In this document: positions 20,601 to 30,967 of the stretch, one piece after another
Numbering within the stretch: the stretch's first letter is position 1
Layout: each line of letters opens with the position of its first letter
Assembly (NCBI RefSeq): GCF_000006405.1
Contig: NW_003207677.1
Coordinates: forward strand, 315,504 to 379,503
DNA length: 64,000 bases
From: Perkinsus marinus ATCC 50983
Lineage: Eukaryota > Perkinsozoa > Perkinsida > Perkinsidae
Direction of reading: 5' to 3'
The notes under the pieces: model-generated
Told to the model about the DNA's origin: nothing
Database searches by the model: none
What the model saw: the letters and a program-made list of their open reading frames with translations, nothing else
Program-made: the position numbers and the translations under genes

Positions 20601-20763
20601 AACCAAGCTCAGCCGTTCGAATAGTTCACACGCCTCTTACCTGCTTGTGTTGAGCTCGTTCGATGAGGGCAAAAATGACGGTCTCCTCTTGGCGTATTAG
20701 ATCCGAGCGGAGGTCGGCGAGCTGGAGAGGCTCCGGCTGGCGACGATTACTCTCAATATTCAT
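17697..20763 (-). CDS. chorismate mutase - prephenate dehydratase - ACT fusion
   Basis: Would convert chorismate to prephenate and then to phenylpyruvate in phenylalanine synthesis. The first in-frame ATG is at 20763. The N-terminal half is a eukaryotic (ARO7/AroQ-type) chorismate mutase: LRSDLIRQEETVIFALIERA, DYFLTETEKLHSRFRRYDML, LYRFYIKNVIPLVCPAGED, LQAMSRRIHYGKMVAEAKFQ, GLMDLLTDSAVEEKLLRRV, MIPLTKEVQ|VAYLLRRLD. In plants and yeast the protein ends near LLRRLD; here the same open exon continues into a prephenate dehydratase domain (CVFDDVASSAVSFGVVPLDS, ITGRGALELSRSLAS) and then an ACT domain (DRTLIAFNVNHKHGSLMGAL, TGFDFVAIADGHPDDKQTQD, KVLGCFHVNE). The dehydratase TRF motif reads LQF, and the ACT effector motifs GALV and ESRP read GSLM and HSFP, so feedback control may differ. 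Three introns carry MITE-1 copies. Confidence 0.85.
17975..18105 (-). mobile_element. MITE-1 copy in the ACT-domain intron
   Basis: Reads on the minus strand as GTTGGGATGTATGTTCGCTT, then TCAGCTCAGCG, and ends near CATATCTCCCCACGTTGAG. The host intron runs from CCA|GTGAGTGC to CCTCAG|GC, and the frame is kept (phase 1). Confidence 0.7.
19305..19520 (+). mobile_element. MITE-1 copy in a chorismate mutase intron; supplies the splice acceptor
   Basis: Contains GGAATATACGTTCGCTTTGC, a (CTCAG)n mini-run, AATTCGAGTAGAAGTG and CATGCAGTTAACTATGTGCA. On the host (minus) strand the element ends TATATTCCTCCAG and the next exon begins at once (GCAGTGTGGAGG), so its terminus appears to provide the 3' splice site. 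Confidence 0.7.
19990..20162 (+). mobile_element. MITE-1 copy in a chorismate mutase intron (best-preserved ends)
   Basis: CAGTGTTGGAATATACGTC at the left and TATTTTCCTCCCACACTG at the right give terminal inverted repeats CAGTGTTGG / CAGTGTGGG. The host intron separates SASLG from ASVVRDVTALQ, which are contiguous in the enzyme family, so the element is precisely intronic. Confidence 0.85.
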
Positions 20764-20906
20764 CACGACAGAGGTACCTCTAAGACGAAGTGGCGGAGGA
20801 GTGGTAACAAACAGCACCGAAACTCGATGGTGCGGACTATAACGCAATATAGAGTCATATAGGACGTTGAGACTGGCGGATCAGGGAGAGGTGTGCAGAG
20901 GACAGT

Positions 20907-21213
20907 CTAGAACCTCCAAGTACTCTTCGAATGCATAGCCCAAGGGAACTTATTCCGGATAGTCTTGGCAAATATCTGATAACAACAACAGTAACAACAA
21001 CAATAACGGTAACAACAACAATAACAGTAACAACAACAATAACAGTAACAACAACAATAACAGTAACAACAACAACAATAACAGTAACAACAACAATAAC
21101 AACAACAACAACAACAACAACAATAACAGTAACAACAACAACAATAACAGTAACAACAACAACAATAACAGTAACAACAACAACAATAACAGTAACAACA
21201 ACAATAACAGTAA

Positions 21214-21265
<52 letters not shown>

Positions 21266-21274
21266 AACAGTAGC

Positions 21275-21313
<39 letters not shown>

Positions 21314-24300
21314 AACAGTAACAACAACAATAACAGTAACAACAACAACATCAACAACAATAACAATAACAGTAGCAACAACAACAATAAGAGTAACAAC
21401 AACAATAAGAGTAACAACAACAATAACAGTAACAACAACAATAGGAGTAAGGACAATACCGAGATGAACATCATCCCGTGACCGATCCGAATTTAAAATA
21501 AACCCGCCTACTGCCCTCACCTTTTCAATAGGGCAATCGTGAGACTTGCAGAAAGCCACGGATATTCGAGGGTCCATATAGTTGATCTTGGAGGTAGTCA
21601 ACGATACCGTCTTATTATCCTCCTTATCAGCTATTTGAATCTTAGTCCGTTCAGCTGAGCACACCAAGTAGTTCTATTAACGGCCAAGTTCCTTACCTGC
21701 CAGTTTCTGCGACTTGATCTTCCTCACCAGAGAGTCCATGTTATTGGATTTCTCCAATTTCTTTTCTACGATGATTTCCTTCACCTGAAAAAACTAACGT
21801 GTTATTAACCCAAACCTTCCTATACCCTCACATCCTTAGACACAGTCTTCCCTAGAAGTTCATCTCGTCGTCCCTCTAGCCCTCGCAGAGTTGCCTGATA
21901 ACACCAATCACTACTGCGAATAACGAGGTGCTTGTCTACCTCCTGATCAGCGAGTTTCTTCTTCAGCCGTTCCATACCAGCCTCGTGCTGTTTCGGTGGT
22001 GCCCTCTGGAACAGGAAAAATACAGCGGAGCGGAGCGAAGCGATTCCTACTTGATGGTTACAAAGGATGGCTACTCTCCTATTGGCATCATTGTAGAACT
22101 TTACCATCTCACTAGGGTCGCTAATGTCATGTTCTTCCGGATCGAATTTACCTAGAAATGAAAAATGACAGGTGCCGGGATCGAACCCGCGTCGGCATAC
22201 ACAACTCCTGCTCCAATGTGATCGAGGCATTATACGTACGGAAAACCTAACACAGACCATAGCCAACTGGTGACACGCATGGTGTCACCTTCGCCGACAA
22301 CTCCTGCATAAACTGCTTGAAATAGTCGTTAACTTTCGAGGGATCAATCGAGAAAATCATATCTTCCGGTTTCCTCGCCTTACACAAGGCCTTCAGATTC
22401 TTATACACCAATCTAAAAACAACAACAACAGCCTTGAGAGCGCCCTTCCCCTTCACCCCTTACGGGTCCACTTGTACAGTATTAAGATAACGTATAGAGT
22501 CTTTACCCAGGAAGTCCAGTGTGATCTTATTGTCCGCCTCAAAGGTCATATGCTCGACTCTCAAACTACCTACACCAGACATGGTATAATGTTAGTCTCA
22601 GTGCTCAGTGATGGACTGAATCGATTACTATTCTGTCCAGGAACCCATCTGACTTCGAGAAATGATTTTCCCCAGGGTTCAATAACAATAACAATGACAA
22701 AAATGTTTCTAATGTGATGATGACATTTACACGGAAAACGTGGAAAATTCAAAATGAGCTCCATTCGGGAACATTATAGATTCCTCGATGATTCCCTGAT
22801 TCTGTTCACTGCGCTGCAAGACAAAAAGGAATAGGTGATATTACAGCAGCCCACAGTGTCGGCCTCTTCCTCCGTGTTCTTCTCATTGCCAACCTGGACG
22901 AGGGATAAGTCAATGCAGTTTTACCACCCTAGTGATATGAAAAACACTAGTGAAAAATATATTTCACTATTACTGCATATCACCGCGAGTATCGCGTTTT
23001 TGACCCAGTTTTATGCCACTTCACGTAAAACGGGCGAAACTCCTTTATATACAACCGGTGAGTTAATACACGCCTCCCTATGCTGACCATTTACCATTAT
23101 CATTTTAGATACACATGCTGAAAGTATAAGAGTATGTAAGAAGAATTTGTGAAAGAAATTTGAAAATGTGAGATTTTGACGCACGATTATATCCACGTAG
23201 CTTTGAAATATTAATAATTAACGTACTGCCAGGCTTTCCTGCATGGTTTTTGCACTTGGTTTTTAATGAAAGTAAAACGTGGACTCCACAGGAAATTTGA
23301 AAATGTGATATTTTGACGCACGATTATATCCACGTAGCGTTGAATTCACCAATTAATTTACCATCACATTACAGCCGTTCGAAATCATCCAGTGTTGGAG
23401 GAATATATGTTCTCAGCTTTCCTCGACTGAATCCACTAGTTTCCTCACTAATTATGCAAATTTCCTTACGAATTCGAGTTCAAGTGCAGAGAAACCAATG
23501 AGAATTTTTTCAATTCTCAAAACTTCCTCCAATGCCATAGTTAACTACTTGCGTATTTTCCCGCACCAAAATCACCAAGTCTTCACTTACTCTCAATGCC
23601 AGCCGATCGATCAGGTACACCGCCGTGCCCAGCTCCTTCTCATCATCATCAGTGGACTTCATCTTTTTAGTGTAATCGTCTCTGATACCTCTAATGTATC
23701 TACTCCCATGAGAGCCTCCCCACCACTGCTCACCACCGCTACCACTACTTCTTCAATTTCCGCGCCTTCTCGTATTTCAACCAATCACTTTGGCCTTTAA
23801 ACCCACTGGCAGCATTCAAGAAAACATATCTAACACCAGTGAGAGTCCAACCCGACACACAGAGATGCCAAACTACTTCACTTGATTGTTGATCGTATCA
23901 GTGAACCATGCAAGCCATGTTACAGCCGGATCATGAACCACATCCTTATACGCATGTCCAGGCACAGGGCACTTAGAAAAATGCCATATCACTGCGCTTT
24001 ATCATAGTTACTTACTCGAGGAGCCGGCGCGTCCGCTGCACAGTTGACAGTAACGTCCTCGGGCAGAATATACTGCTTCAGCTTGCCCATCTTTGGATGG
24101 TCCCCTCGACCTCGGAAGAGATTCGGAGGTTCCACCCGGAAGTTGCCAACCCTACATGAACACCAACAAAAAATAATACAATTTCATGCGATGCAATAAA
24201 GTTGATTTTCGAAAATACACAAGTCCTATCAGTTAATGAGAGGACCGGTCCAGATCTCATCTTCACTGTGTGATCCAACTTTCCCGGGAGTGCGCACAGC

Positions 24301-25759
24301 GAAGATTTAAAAGATATTTCCAAGATCCTCGACTGACCTTTCGCGCAGCTCATCAACAATGACGTGAGTATAAGGGTGATCATTTAGCCTTTTAGCTTCC
24401 TTCTCCGCCTCTTTCTCCTCCTTGGTCCTCGCTTTCTTCGCTTCGCTCCGCTTATCCAAATAGTTCTTAATCGGCTCAAAGTCGCAACTGAAAAATGCCC
24501 ACTCCCGGGATCGAACCCGGGACCTCTCCCTACTCCTTCAATTTCGTTATCTTGGACTTCAACTCCTTAGGCAACTTCGCCTGGAAATCCGCCCAAAAGT
24601 TGTTCTGAAATTTCTCCTTCTGACACCAGTCCGTACCTGATATCACCAAAGATACGCCCAGGTCCCGGGATGAAGATTCAAAGCATGCCCACCTAGTGTC
24701 TGCGCGAAAAACGTAGCAACTTCTTCCGCTTCAGGAGGTAAGTCGATTGGCTCTCCTTTGTACCTATTCCGTATCTTACCAACACCAACCTCAAGATTCC
24801 TGCATTACAGCATCTTAACTCCATGAGGCTCATAAGGAGGAGTAAATATCATTCCATGATGTTCCAGGTAAGACCATTTCGCCGCATTGTCCTAAATTCA
24901 TCCACTAAGATGACCTACTACCCCGATGCTGATTCTCATTTTTACCTCCGGATCCTTCTCCCACCACCTATTGAAAGGTTCAAAGTCGTCCTCCGTCCGC
25001 ACGATCGCCTTCCTTTTCCGTCCACCCCCTGTAGCGACTTTCTCCTCAGCTCCCTCCTGAGTAGATTCTATACCAAATCAGCCTCACATCGTATCACGCT
25101 CAGTGTGGGAAAACATGCGCATGGTCGAAAAATTATAAAAAAATTGTGAAAATTTTTTACTCGTTTCACTACATTTCAATTCGATTTCATATATAAACGT
25201 CTATAATCAATGAGGAAACTCCCGAGTCCAGATGAGAAAAGCAAAGATAAAATCCAAAACTGATTTCACCCATCCCGACAAGAAAATAAGAAAATGCCTT
25301 TTCTTCTCGTACTATTCACAATATGGTAACTTCGCTAATCAGTCGACTGAAGATCGTCAATCGCCTTCGAAGCGAATCGATACCTTTTACATGATGAAAA
25401 CAGGAGACTCTCAAAGTCGATATAGAAATACCCTCCCTAAGCTGAGAGATTTTCCGTTATAAAATGGCCTCCCGACAGTTCCGTTATAAAATGACCTCCC
25501 GACAGTTCCGTTATAAAATGACCTCCCAACAGTTCCGTTATAAAATGACCTCCCAACAGTTCCGTTATAAAACGACCTCCCAACAGTTGCCCAGCATCAC
25601 TTTTTTTGCCCTGGGCTTTCGCGTGGTCGCCTTAGTACTGCTGCTTGCGGCCTTTCTAGACGACTTCTCCTTTTTATCCTTTTTCTCTTTCTTTTCCTTT
25701 TTAACCTTTTTCTCCTTTTTCTCTTTCTTCTCCTTCTTCACCTTGTCATCCTTCCCCAT
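20907..25759 (-). CDS. TOP1: DNA topoisomerase I (type IB)
   Basis: Relaxes supercoils in the nucleus through a 3'-phosphotyrosine intermediate. Starts at the ATG at 25759 with a Lys/Glu/Asp-rich basic tail ([18 protein letters not shown]), then core exons: [199 protein letters not shown], and the active-site segment [17 protein letters not shown] (catalytic Tyr in NYMDPR). The last exon ends [15 protein letters not shown]. Its introns hold two MITE-1 copies, a MITE-2, a 27-bp minisatellite, a 475-bp microsatellite, one family A and two tRNA-like introns. Confidence 0.93.
20978..21455. repeat. AAC/AAT/CAGT microsatellite in the last intron of topoisomerase I
   Basis: About 475 bp of trinucleotide-phased AACAACAATAACAGT units with occasional ATC, GGT and AGAGT variants. 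On the transcribed (minus) strand it reads ACTGTTATTGTTGTT. It lies between the active-site exon (PIEKV) and the last exon ([10 protein letters not shown]). The poly-Leu, poly-Val and poly-Thr frames across it are not genes. Confidence 0.95.
22006..22050 (-). repeat. introner-like short intron, family A (copy 3)
   Basis: This 45-nt intron lies exactly between CNHQ and RAPPK of topoisomerase I. It reads GTAGGAATCGCTTCGCTC, then CGCTCCGCTGTATTTTTCC and ends TGTTCCAG. The conserved protein motif CNHQRAPPK fixes both splice sites. Confidence 0.85.
22152..22200 (-). repeat. tRNA-3'-half intron (family B, copy 1)
   Basis: This 49-nt intron of topoisomerase I (phase 1, between LEQEL and KFDPEEH) reads GTATGCCGAC, GCGGGTTCGATCCCGGCACC, TGTCATTTTTCATTTCTAG. 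The centre is a tRNA T-arm/box B followed by an acceptor-like tail and five T. It has no D or anticodon arm, so it is not a complete tRNA gene. Confidence 0.75.
22928..23044 (-). mobile_element. MITE-2 copy d inside a topoisomerase I intron
   Basis: On the minus strand: GGAGTTTCGCCCGTTTTACG, TGAAGTGGCATAAAAC, CACTAGTGTTTTTCATATCAC, then TAGGGTGG. The left terminus is intact and the right one is degraded. It lies in the intron between RLALR and VGNEK. Confidence 0.8.
23157..23343 (+). repeat. 53-bp direct repeat, two copies
   Basis: GAAATTTGAAAATGTGA[G/T]ATTTTGACGCACGATTATATCCACGTAG occurs at about 23157 and 23291 with two or three differences, 134 bp apart, in the same topoisomerase I intron. 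Confidence 0.85.
23385..23575 (+). mobile_element. MITE-1 copy in a topoisomerase I intron
   Basis: CAGTGTTGGAGGAATATATG at the left; CTTTCCTCGACTGAATCC, ACGAATTCGAGTTCAAGTG and TAGTTAACTACTTGCGTATTT inside; right end TTTTCCCGCACC degraded. It shares the RLALR|VGNEK intron with a MITE-2 and the 53-bp direct repeat. Confidence 0.8.
24488..24533 (-). repeat. tRNA-3'-half intron (family B, copy 2)
   Basis: A 46-nt intron of topoisomerase I between KITKLK and [11 protein letters not shown]. It reads GTAGGGAGAGGT, CCCGGGTTCGATCCCGGG, AGTGGGCATTTTTCAG: a perfect T-stem/loop, an acceptor-like AGTGGGCA, then TTTTTC and the AG. Nearly the whole intron is the tRNA-like unit. Confidence 0.8.
25085..25245 (-). 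mobile_element. MITE-1 copy in an early topoisomerase I intron
   Basis: Starts CTCAGTGTGGGAAAACATGCG and contains ATGGTC, AATTCGATTTCATATATAAACG and GAGGAAACTCCCGAG. It is diverged, and the terminal GAACATATATTCC is degraded. It lies between the basic N-terminal exon and the [10 protein letters not shown] exon. Confidence 0.65.
25457..25591. repeat. 27-bp minisatellite, 5 units
   Basis: Five consecutive units of GTTATAAAATGACCTCCCAACAGTTCC with one or two substitutions each, at the 5' end of the first topoisomerase I intron (just after the RKPRAKK codons on the minus strand). Confidence 0.92.
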
Positions 25760-27164
25760 TATGATACCAGTAGGACCCACAAAAAGCCTGACTTAGTCCC
25801 ATCAACCGTCAACGACCGTACCACTCCACTCTCTCATTATACTCAACACTACTCATTTTGATGGTAGGGAAAATGTAATTAGACGGCCGGTTTTAGGAAT
25901 ATATCCATCCACGTGAGCGACCATCAGCATCAGAGTAGTTCTCTTCGTTATGGGAGGTAGTAATGCTGTAATGGGCATCAGAGAAGCCGATCTCAAATTT
26001 ACCGGGATACGGTTTGTGGCGTGCGCTAACTACGCTTAGCGGAGCGAAGCGATGCAGCTTTCGCATTTTTATTTTTCCCTATGCTCGAACAAGGAAAAGA
26101 ATAGTTCCCAACGCTGTTCTGACCAGTGCTGCAAAATATGTACTCGCTTTCCTCAGCTGAGCTCAATAGTTTCCTCACTAATCATAAGAGTTCATATACG
26201 AATCGAGAAAAAATACGAAAAGTGGACAGAAACCAACAGAATTTCTCTAAAATTTCCCCAGAGTTTAGATATTGTCACCAACACTTGTGGTTGATCATGT
26301 GCAGATTTTACCACACTGGGTCTGACGTTTTGAATCGTCAAACCTCCCATTCCCGATTATAATACTACTCGCAAGTTGAATAGACGATCATCCCGGGAGC
26401 GTGGAACTATGTAACGCTGAGAGAAGCTGAAGTAAGTGTCGAACATTCCAACGGATCACGTAACACAGACAGTATGACAGTACGCCGTGGAAACATAAGA
26501 TCGTTCGGACGAACACTCGTAAGGCGATGAGAGACTAAGGTGGCATCGAGAGCAACATCAAAATGAACGGACACTTGCGAGAGCTCTGATAGTTCCGACA
26601 GTCGGTGTGGTGAGAGTGGGGAGAGGTGTGTTCATCAAAAGAAACGTGATAGCAATTCGAAAGCTGCGCGACAGGATACCATTACGGCACTGCACGGGTC
26701 GAACTTCTGACAGAACGCTGGACGGGAAGCAGGGCGAAGAGATCCTCAATTTCTCGCAAACGGTTGATGATATTGATGATGATAATGATGATGACGAGCT
26801 TGCCCGTCATGGACGAATGGGACCAGAGACCGCCATCCTTTCCTGTGATTGACATACCCGTCATCGTTGTTGTTGTTGATTATCTCGTGTTTTGCAGAGA
26901 GCAAATGCACGAAGCATGACGAAATGCCGATCCCTGTATCATCCACTAGTGCCGTGGAATCCGTCCCTCCCCACCAACAAAAAGATGTTTTGCTGCTGTT
27001 GTGGTATTCAACCCATTCCCCTACATAGTAACCCTTTGGCTAGTGTTATAAGACAGTGTTAACGAGATCTGTGGTATTCAAAGGAGATTAGTGTACGATA
27101 CCACACTTGTACGAACATAACAATCACCATCCAACTTGGACACAAATTCGAGGTTGATTTTACT
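25760..27164. other. gene-free stretch between divergent genes, with one MITE-1 copy
   Basis: Upstream of topoisomerase I (-) and the coiled-coil gene (+). It contains an AGCGGAGCGAAGCGATGC motif (26040-26058) beside an ATTTTTATTTTTCCCTA run, a MITE-1 at about 26115-26325 and a GATGATGATAATGATGATGA run near 26765. A frame at 26607-26852 (ending ELARHGRMGPETAILSCD) is not convincing as a gene. Confidence 0.4.
26115..26325 (+). mobile_element. MITE-1 copy outside a recognised gene
   Basis: CAGTGCTGCAAAATATGTAC, CTTTCCTCAGCTGAGCTC, AGAAACCAACAG, GTGGTTGATCATGTGCAGA and the right end TTTTACCACACTG. It may be in a 5' UTR intron of topoisomerase I or truly intergenic. Confidence 0.75.
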
Positions 27165-29549
27165 ATGTCCGACTTACTGGACTTCCTACCACCTATTGAT
27201 AGGGACTTCCACGTAAAGCGCTATCCTCGAGGCCAAGGGCCACTTAGGCATTCATCTGACGCTCTTGAGGCGTTGATGGAAGTAAAGTTGTCGCTAAGCT
27301 CTCCCGAGGAGTGAATGGAAGAGCTTCAGATCAAGGCTGTAAGGCAACTAAGGCACGTGCCCCTCTTGGCCAAGACGTCGAGGAGTCAACGGGGGAAGGG
27401 CGGCAGGGCAGGGGATAAGGAGGGAGATCAATACTTTCTACCTCTCACTAGTGTTGGTAGGAAGGCATCGCCACTTGGAGGGAATCACTACTGATGACTA
27501 CAGGTCCACAGAACTTGGAGGATCTGCGACGATTGATAGATGAGCTGGAGAGAGCCGCTGAGGAGGATATGAGTTGTCGAAGGAGTGGTATGAGAATTAG
27601 TCCAATCTTTAATATCGTTATTGGTATATATTTATACTCTTAATCGAAGTGGCGATATGGAAGCCCGCGATATGCATTATCCAGATTTTACGGGACGCAA
27701 CGTGCCGGATAAAAATCGAGTTTTCACCGTTGTCACCCAGCTGAAGACGTTCGCTCGTGAACAGGCAGCTGAAGCCACAGAACAGCGTCGACTAGCAAAA
27801 GAGTTAACATTAGAGGTGAAATACCTCCCGGGCTGGCCACGATGTGATTGTCGAATTTGCCGGCTATCAGATTGGGGAAGAGAGTCGTCGACTAACACAG
27901 CTGAATCAGAAGGCGGCTGGGGAGCAAACCATGGATGAGGTCAGCGAGAGACCAATTCTTTCAATGGGCAACTAGAGCGTTCCACTTTCTCAATGTGATA
28001 GGGTCCGACACCGAAAGTAGTGGATGAAGTCGAACAGGAAGAGCTAGAGCACCAAGAGAGAAAAAGGTTGCTATATTTCTGACATTTTCTGCCACTCGTG
28101 TGACAAAAAATACACAGATATCCGTCTATTGTTACTCCTCACGATTCGCTCTATCGAATGATACTGATAAATTCGGCGAGAATTTAATCCCAAAAAAAGA
28201 CTCCCTTCAGACACCTGTGACTCGTGGTACCAATCAGATTGAGAGAGGCCAAAACCGCGATGAAGGCAAAAATAGCAGAGTTGTCGAAGAGGTTCTCCAA
28301 CCACAATAATGCGCGGAAAGATGTACGCTTTCTTGAGAAGGAAGCTCGCAGGTCGATCTCGCGGGTAAGTAGACAAAACGCCTTATCGTCAATAACAAGG
28401 GTTGATGCAGGTGCTCCGTGGTATGTTGGGAAGCTGTGGAGGCAAGGACGGCAACACTGTGAGGCGGATCATCCGAGAGCTCCTCGAAATTGATGTGCCT
28501 GCCAACGAATGTACCTGTCCTTGTGAATGTCGTGGTGGTTTTCACTCACCCCCAGGCGTGAATCATATCAGCGAAGCTTGTGAGAAGACTATCCTTACTG
28601 AACCATGGATGTCAAATGTGAACATACTATCACTAATTGATACATAGAGAGCATCATATGTAGGCGCTTGTGAGCATAACAGCTTTGAAACTCCGAATCG
28701 AGAAGCTCGAACGAAGATTATTACGGCAAAAACGAAAGGGAGCTAACGCAGTGCATGAGGAAAGACAACGCCTCCTTATGAGGTCTACAGAGCCATCCAG
28801 AGAATCGTTCGATACCATAAGGCGATCTATTAACCGCTCCTCCTCATCATCAGTGATCACGACCAGTATGGAAGACTGGAGACGGACGACTTATCGGCTT
28901 GTACGCCACAACACACCCTCGGGGAGAACTCCATGGTCAGGTCAATGACATCAGACCGAGCAGCCTTATTGACGGCCTACGGCTCTCTTACCACGCCGTG
29001 ACCAACAATGCTGACGATCCACCATCAGCATCGCCTTTATGGGCAAGTACTTTGGCAGTGCCTACTGGTGAGGCTGCAATAGGCAAACTACTGCTGTTAC
29101 TTGTACGCTGATTAGAATTCCTTTCTGAGACGAAGGACGACGAGTCGGTACAGATTCCAATGAGCAAGTACCCCTTATAGCTACCCTCCTTCTGTAAGGG
29201 TGTGGTAGGTTCATGGGTGACGCTCGCGTCACCGAGGATCGTCTAGTCGAGATGAGGGACACTCTTGAAGAAGTGAAAAGCGTGTGCTGATTATCACAAC
29301 ATCGATGCTTCAGATTTTTCAGCAGATCGAGGATGTGATGCGACTTAGGATAGAATTCTACCAGTATTCGCACGATGAGAATGCACTGCAGAGAAGCGAG
29401 GTGAATTGTGGTATCGGATTCTCCGTAACCTCGCCTTTCAGGACGCACTAACATGGCTGGTTGGTAGCACACGTAGTCGCAGAGTGATGATGATGCTCCA
29501 AGGAGCTCCTTTGAAGTTTAGGTCGAAGGCCCCACTCGACTGTTGCTGA
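27165..29549 (+). CDS. multi-exon coiled-coil protein, unknown function
   Basis: The ATG at 27165 (MSDLLDFLPPIDRDFHVKRY) begins a chain of short exons rich in Leu/Glu/Arg/Lys heptads: MEELQIKAVRQLRHVPLL, NLEDLRRLIDELERAAEED, VVTQLKTFAREQAAEATEQR, IGEESRRLTQLNQKAAGEQ, EAKTAMKAKIAELSKRFSNH, ALKLRIEKLERRLLRQKRKG, RVTEDRLVEMRDTLEEVKS, IFQQIEDVMRLRIEFYQYSH. The last exon ends LKFRSKAPLDCC with TGA at 29547. Several junctions are frame-consistent 40-60 nt introns; others are tentative. Such composition fits a cytoskeletal or basal-body protein, but no named family is recognised. Confidence 0.55.
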
Positions 29550-29551
29550 TC

Positions 29552-29740
29552 CTAGTGCTGTTCTTCAGACTCTCTCAAAGCCCCAGCGTCAAGATTCGGG
29601 ATAGACTTGAACGTTATCAATCCCGCCTGTAGGTTCACCACGGTCAATATTCCGAGTTGGAACACTGTGTTGTAGGTGGTTCGGTTATCAAAGTATGCAG
29701 AGCATACAGAGCCGCTACGATGGCGATGTCCTTGTACCAT
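29552..29740 (-). CDS. possible 3' exon of a minus-strand gene
   Basis: The frame ends FQLGILTVVNLQAGLITFKS and ALRESEEQH with TAG at 29552-29554, three bases from the stop of the convergent coiled-coil gene. Upstream minus-strand segments (SVFNSKVRNQLLRTTFVHYG, about 29900-29980; SEIGGNAMRTTTSPTTGT, about 30050) also read as protein but were not joined. No family recognised. Confidence 0.3.
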   Translation of the reverse strand: MVQGHRHRSGSVCSAYFDNRTTYNTVFQLGILTVVNLQAGLITFKSIPNLDAGALRESEEQH

Positions 29741-30967
29741 AACCTTTCCCTGTACGCGGCTGTTTCTTGAGTTTAGCGGTTGGTGGGCGCATATAGCTGG
29801 GAGTATATCGGAGAGTTCATACTGGTGAAAATCAAACAGTGTGATTCACTCGGAAACGTATTCGTACAGGGTTTGAAAAAGTAATAATAACATTAAATGT
29901 GTCAGAGTCATCGTGTGCTGCGCCATAGTGTACAAAAGTTGTTCGCAGTAGTTGATTCCTGACTTTCGAGTTGAAGACGCTGTAATGTGTTTCGCTGAGG
30001 CAGCACTGTTTCACACCATGGCCGTAACAATGTGATCGTACCTGTTGTTGGGCTTGTTGTTGTTCTCATCGCATTTCCACCAATTTCTGAGTACCTGGGA
30101 GAGTCTTCCGAATAACTCAACAATTAAAACCTGGAAGATGTGTACGAGTCAAAAAGCGCTGATAATGGTGACTCCCTCAATATAGCAACCACCAGCAGCC
30201 ACTGACGGTCGCAGCCACTGCGGAGTTTCTTGCACTTTCCTCGGAAGAATCATTGCTATTGACATCTTCTGCGGTGATTACTAGTCTAGCCAAGTAGCGC
30301 GGTATGTCCTTGAGGCCCTCAACGCTTAGCAATTCAACTTGAGGAATTGCGAGAGTGCAAGATTCTTGTGCTTACTCACTTGACAATGTGTTGAGATCTT
30401 TTTCTTTTTACTTCTGGATCCACACTCGCGTATGAATGCCCCACTCCAATTACTTTCATTCCAGCTGGACACTTCTCATATGCACATGGTAGGACGTCTT
30501 TGTAGCACACGATAGCCGAGGGCGATTCGTTCTGGCCAACTTTGGCTCGCCCGACCGTTTCGGTCGCATTTCCGCTTTCGAGCGGCGGTCGTCGTGGAAG
30601 GCTTTGGAAAGTCTCTTTGCTGATCGGCTGCACTGACCGGTTCATCTTTGCTCAGAGGAGCCTGTTGTATGTGCATGATGGGTCACCCATACCTCAAGGA
30701 GGAGGATTATACCTGTATGGGTATGAGAGACTCTCCTCTCACTCTATTGAGAGAGGTTTGAGTGCCACCTCGTCGTTCGTATGTCCTTCCTGGACATACG
30801 TCACTTAGTATGTCGTTTTGATGTGTATCAGCCATGGATCGACCCTCGTGGAAGCTCACTCACCTTTTCCCGGAGCAAGACCGGGCCGCGTTCGAGATCC
30901 GTTCGTAGGAGTTCAGTAGATTCGCTCTGTAGTTTGTCCATTTTCAACGATTGGTTGGTAGAATATC

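Noticed and set aside
20950-21667. Long poly-Leu, poly-Val and poly-Thr open frames
   Set aside because: Translations of a trinucleotide microsatellite inside the last topoisomerase I intron; the true exons on both sides are recognised.
24430-24455. Family A core (CTTCGCTTCGCTCCGCTT) near 24435 as another introner
   Set aside because: On the minus strand it is topoisomerase I coding sequence ([10 protein letters not shown]); the match comes from codon choice.
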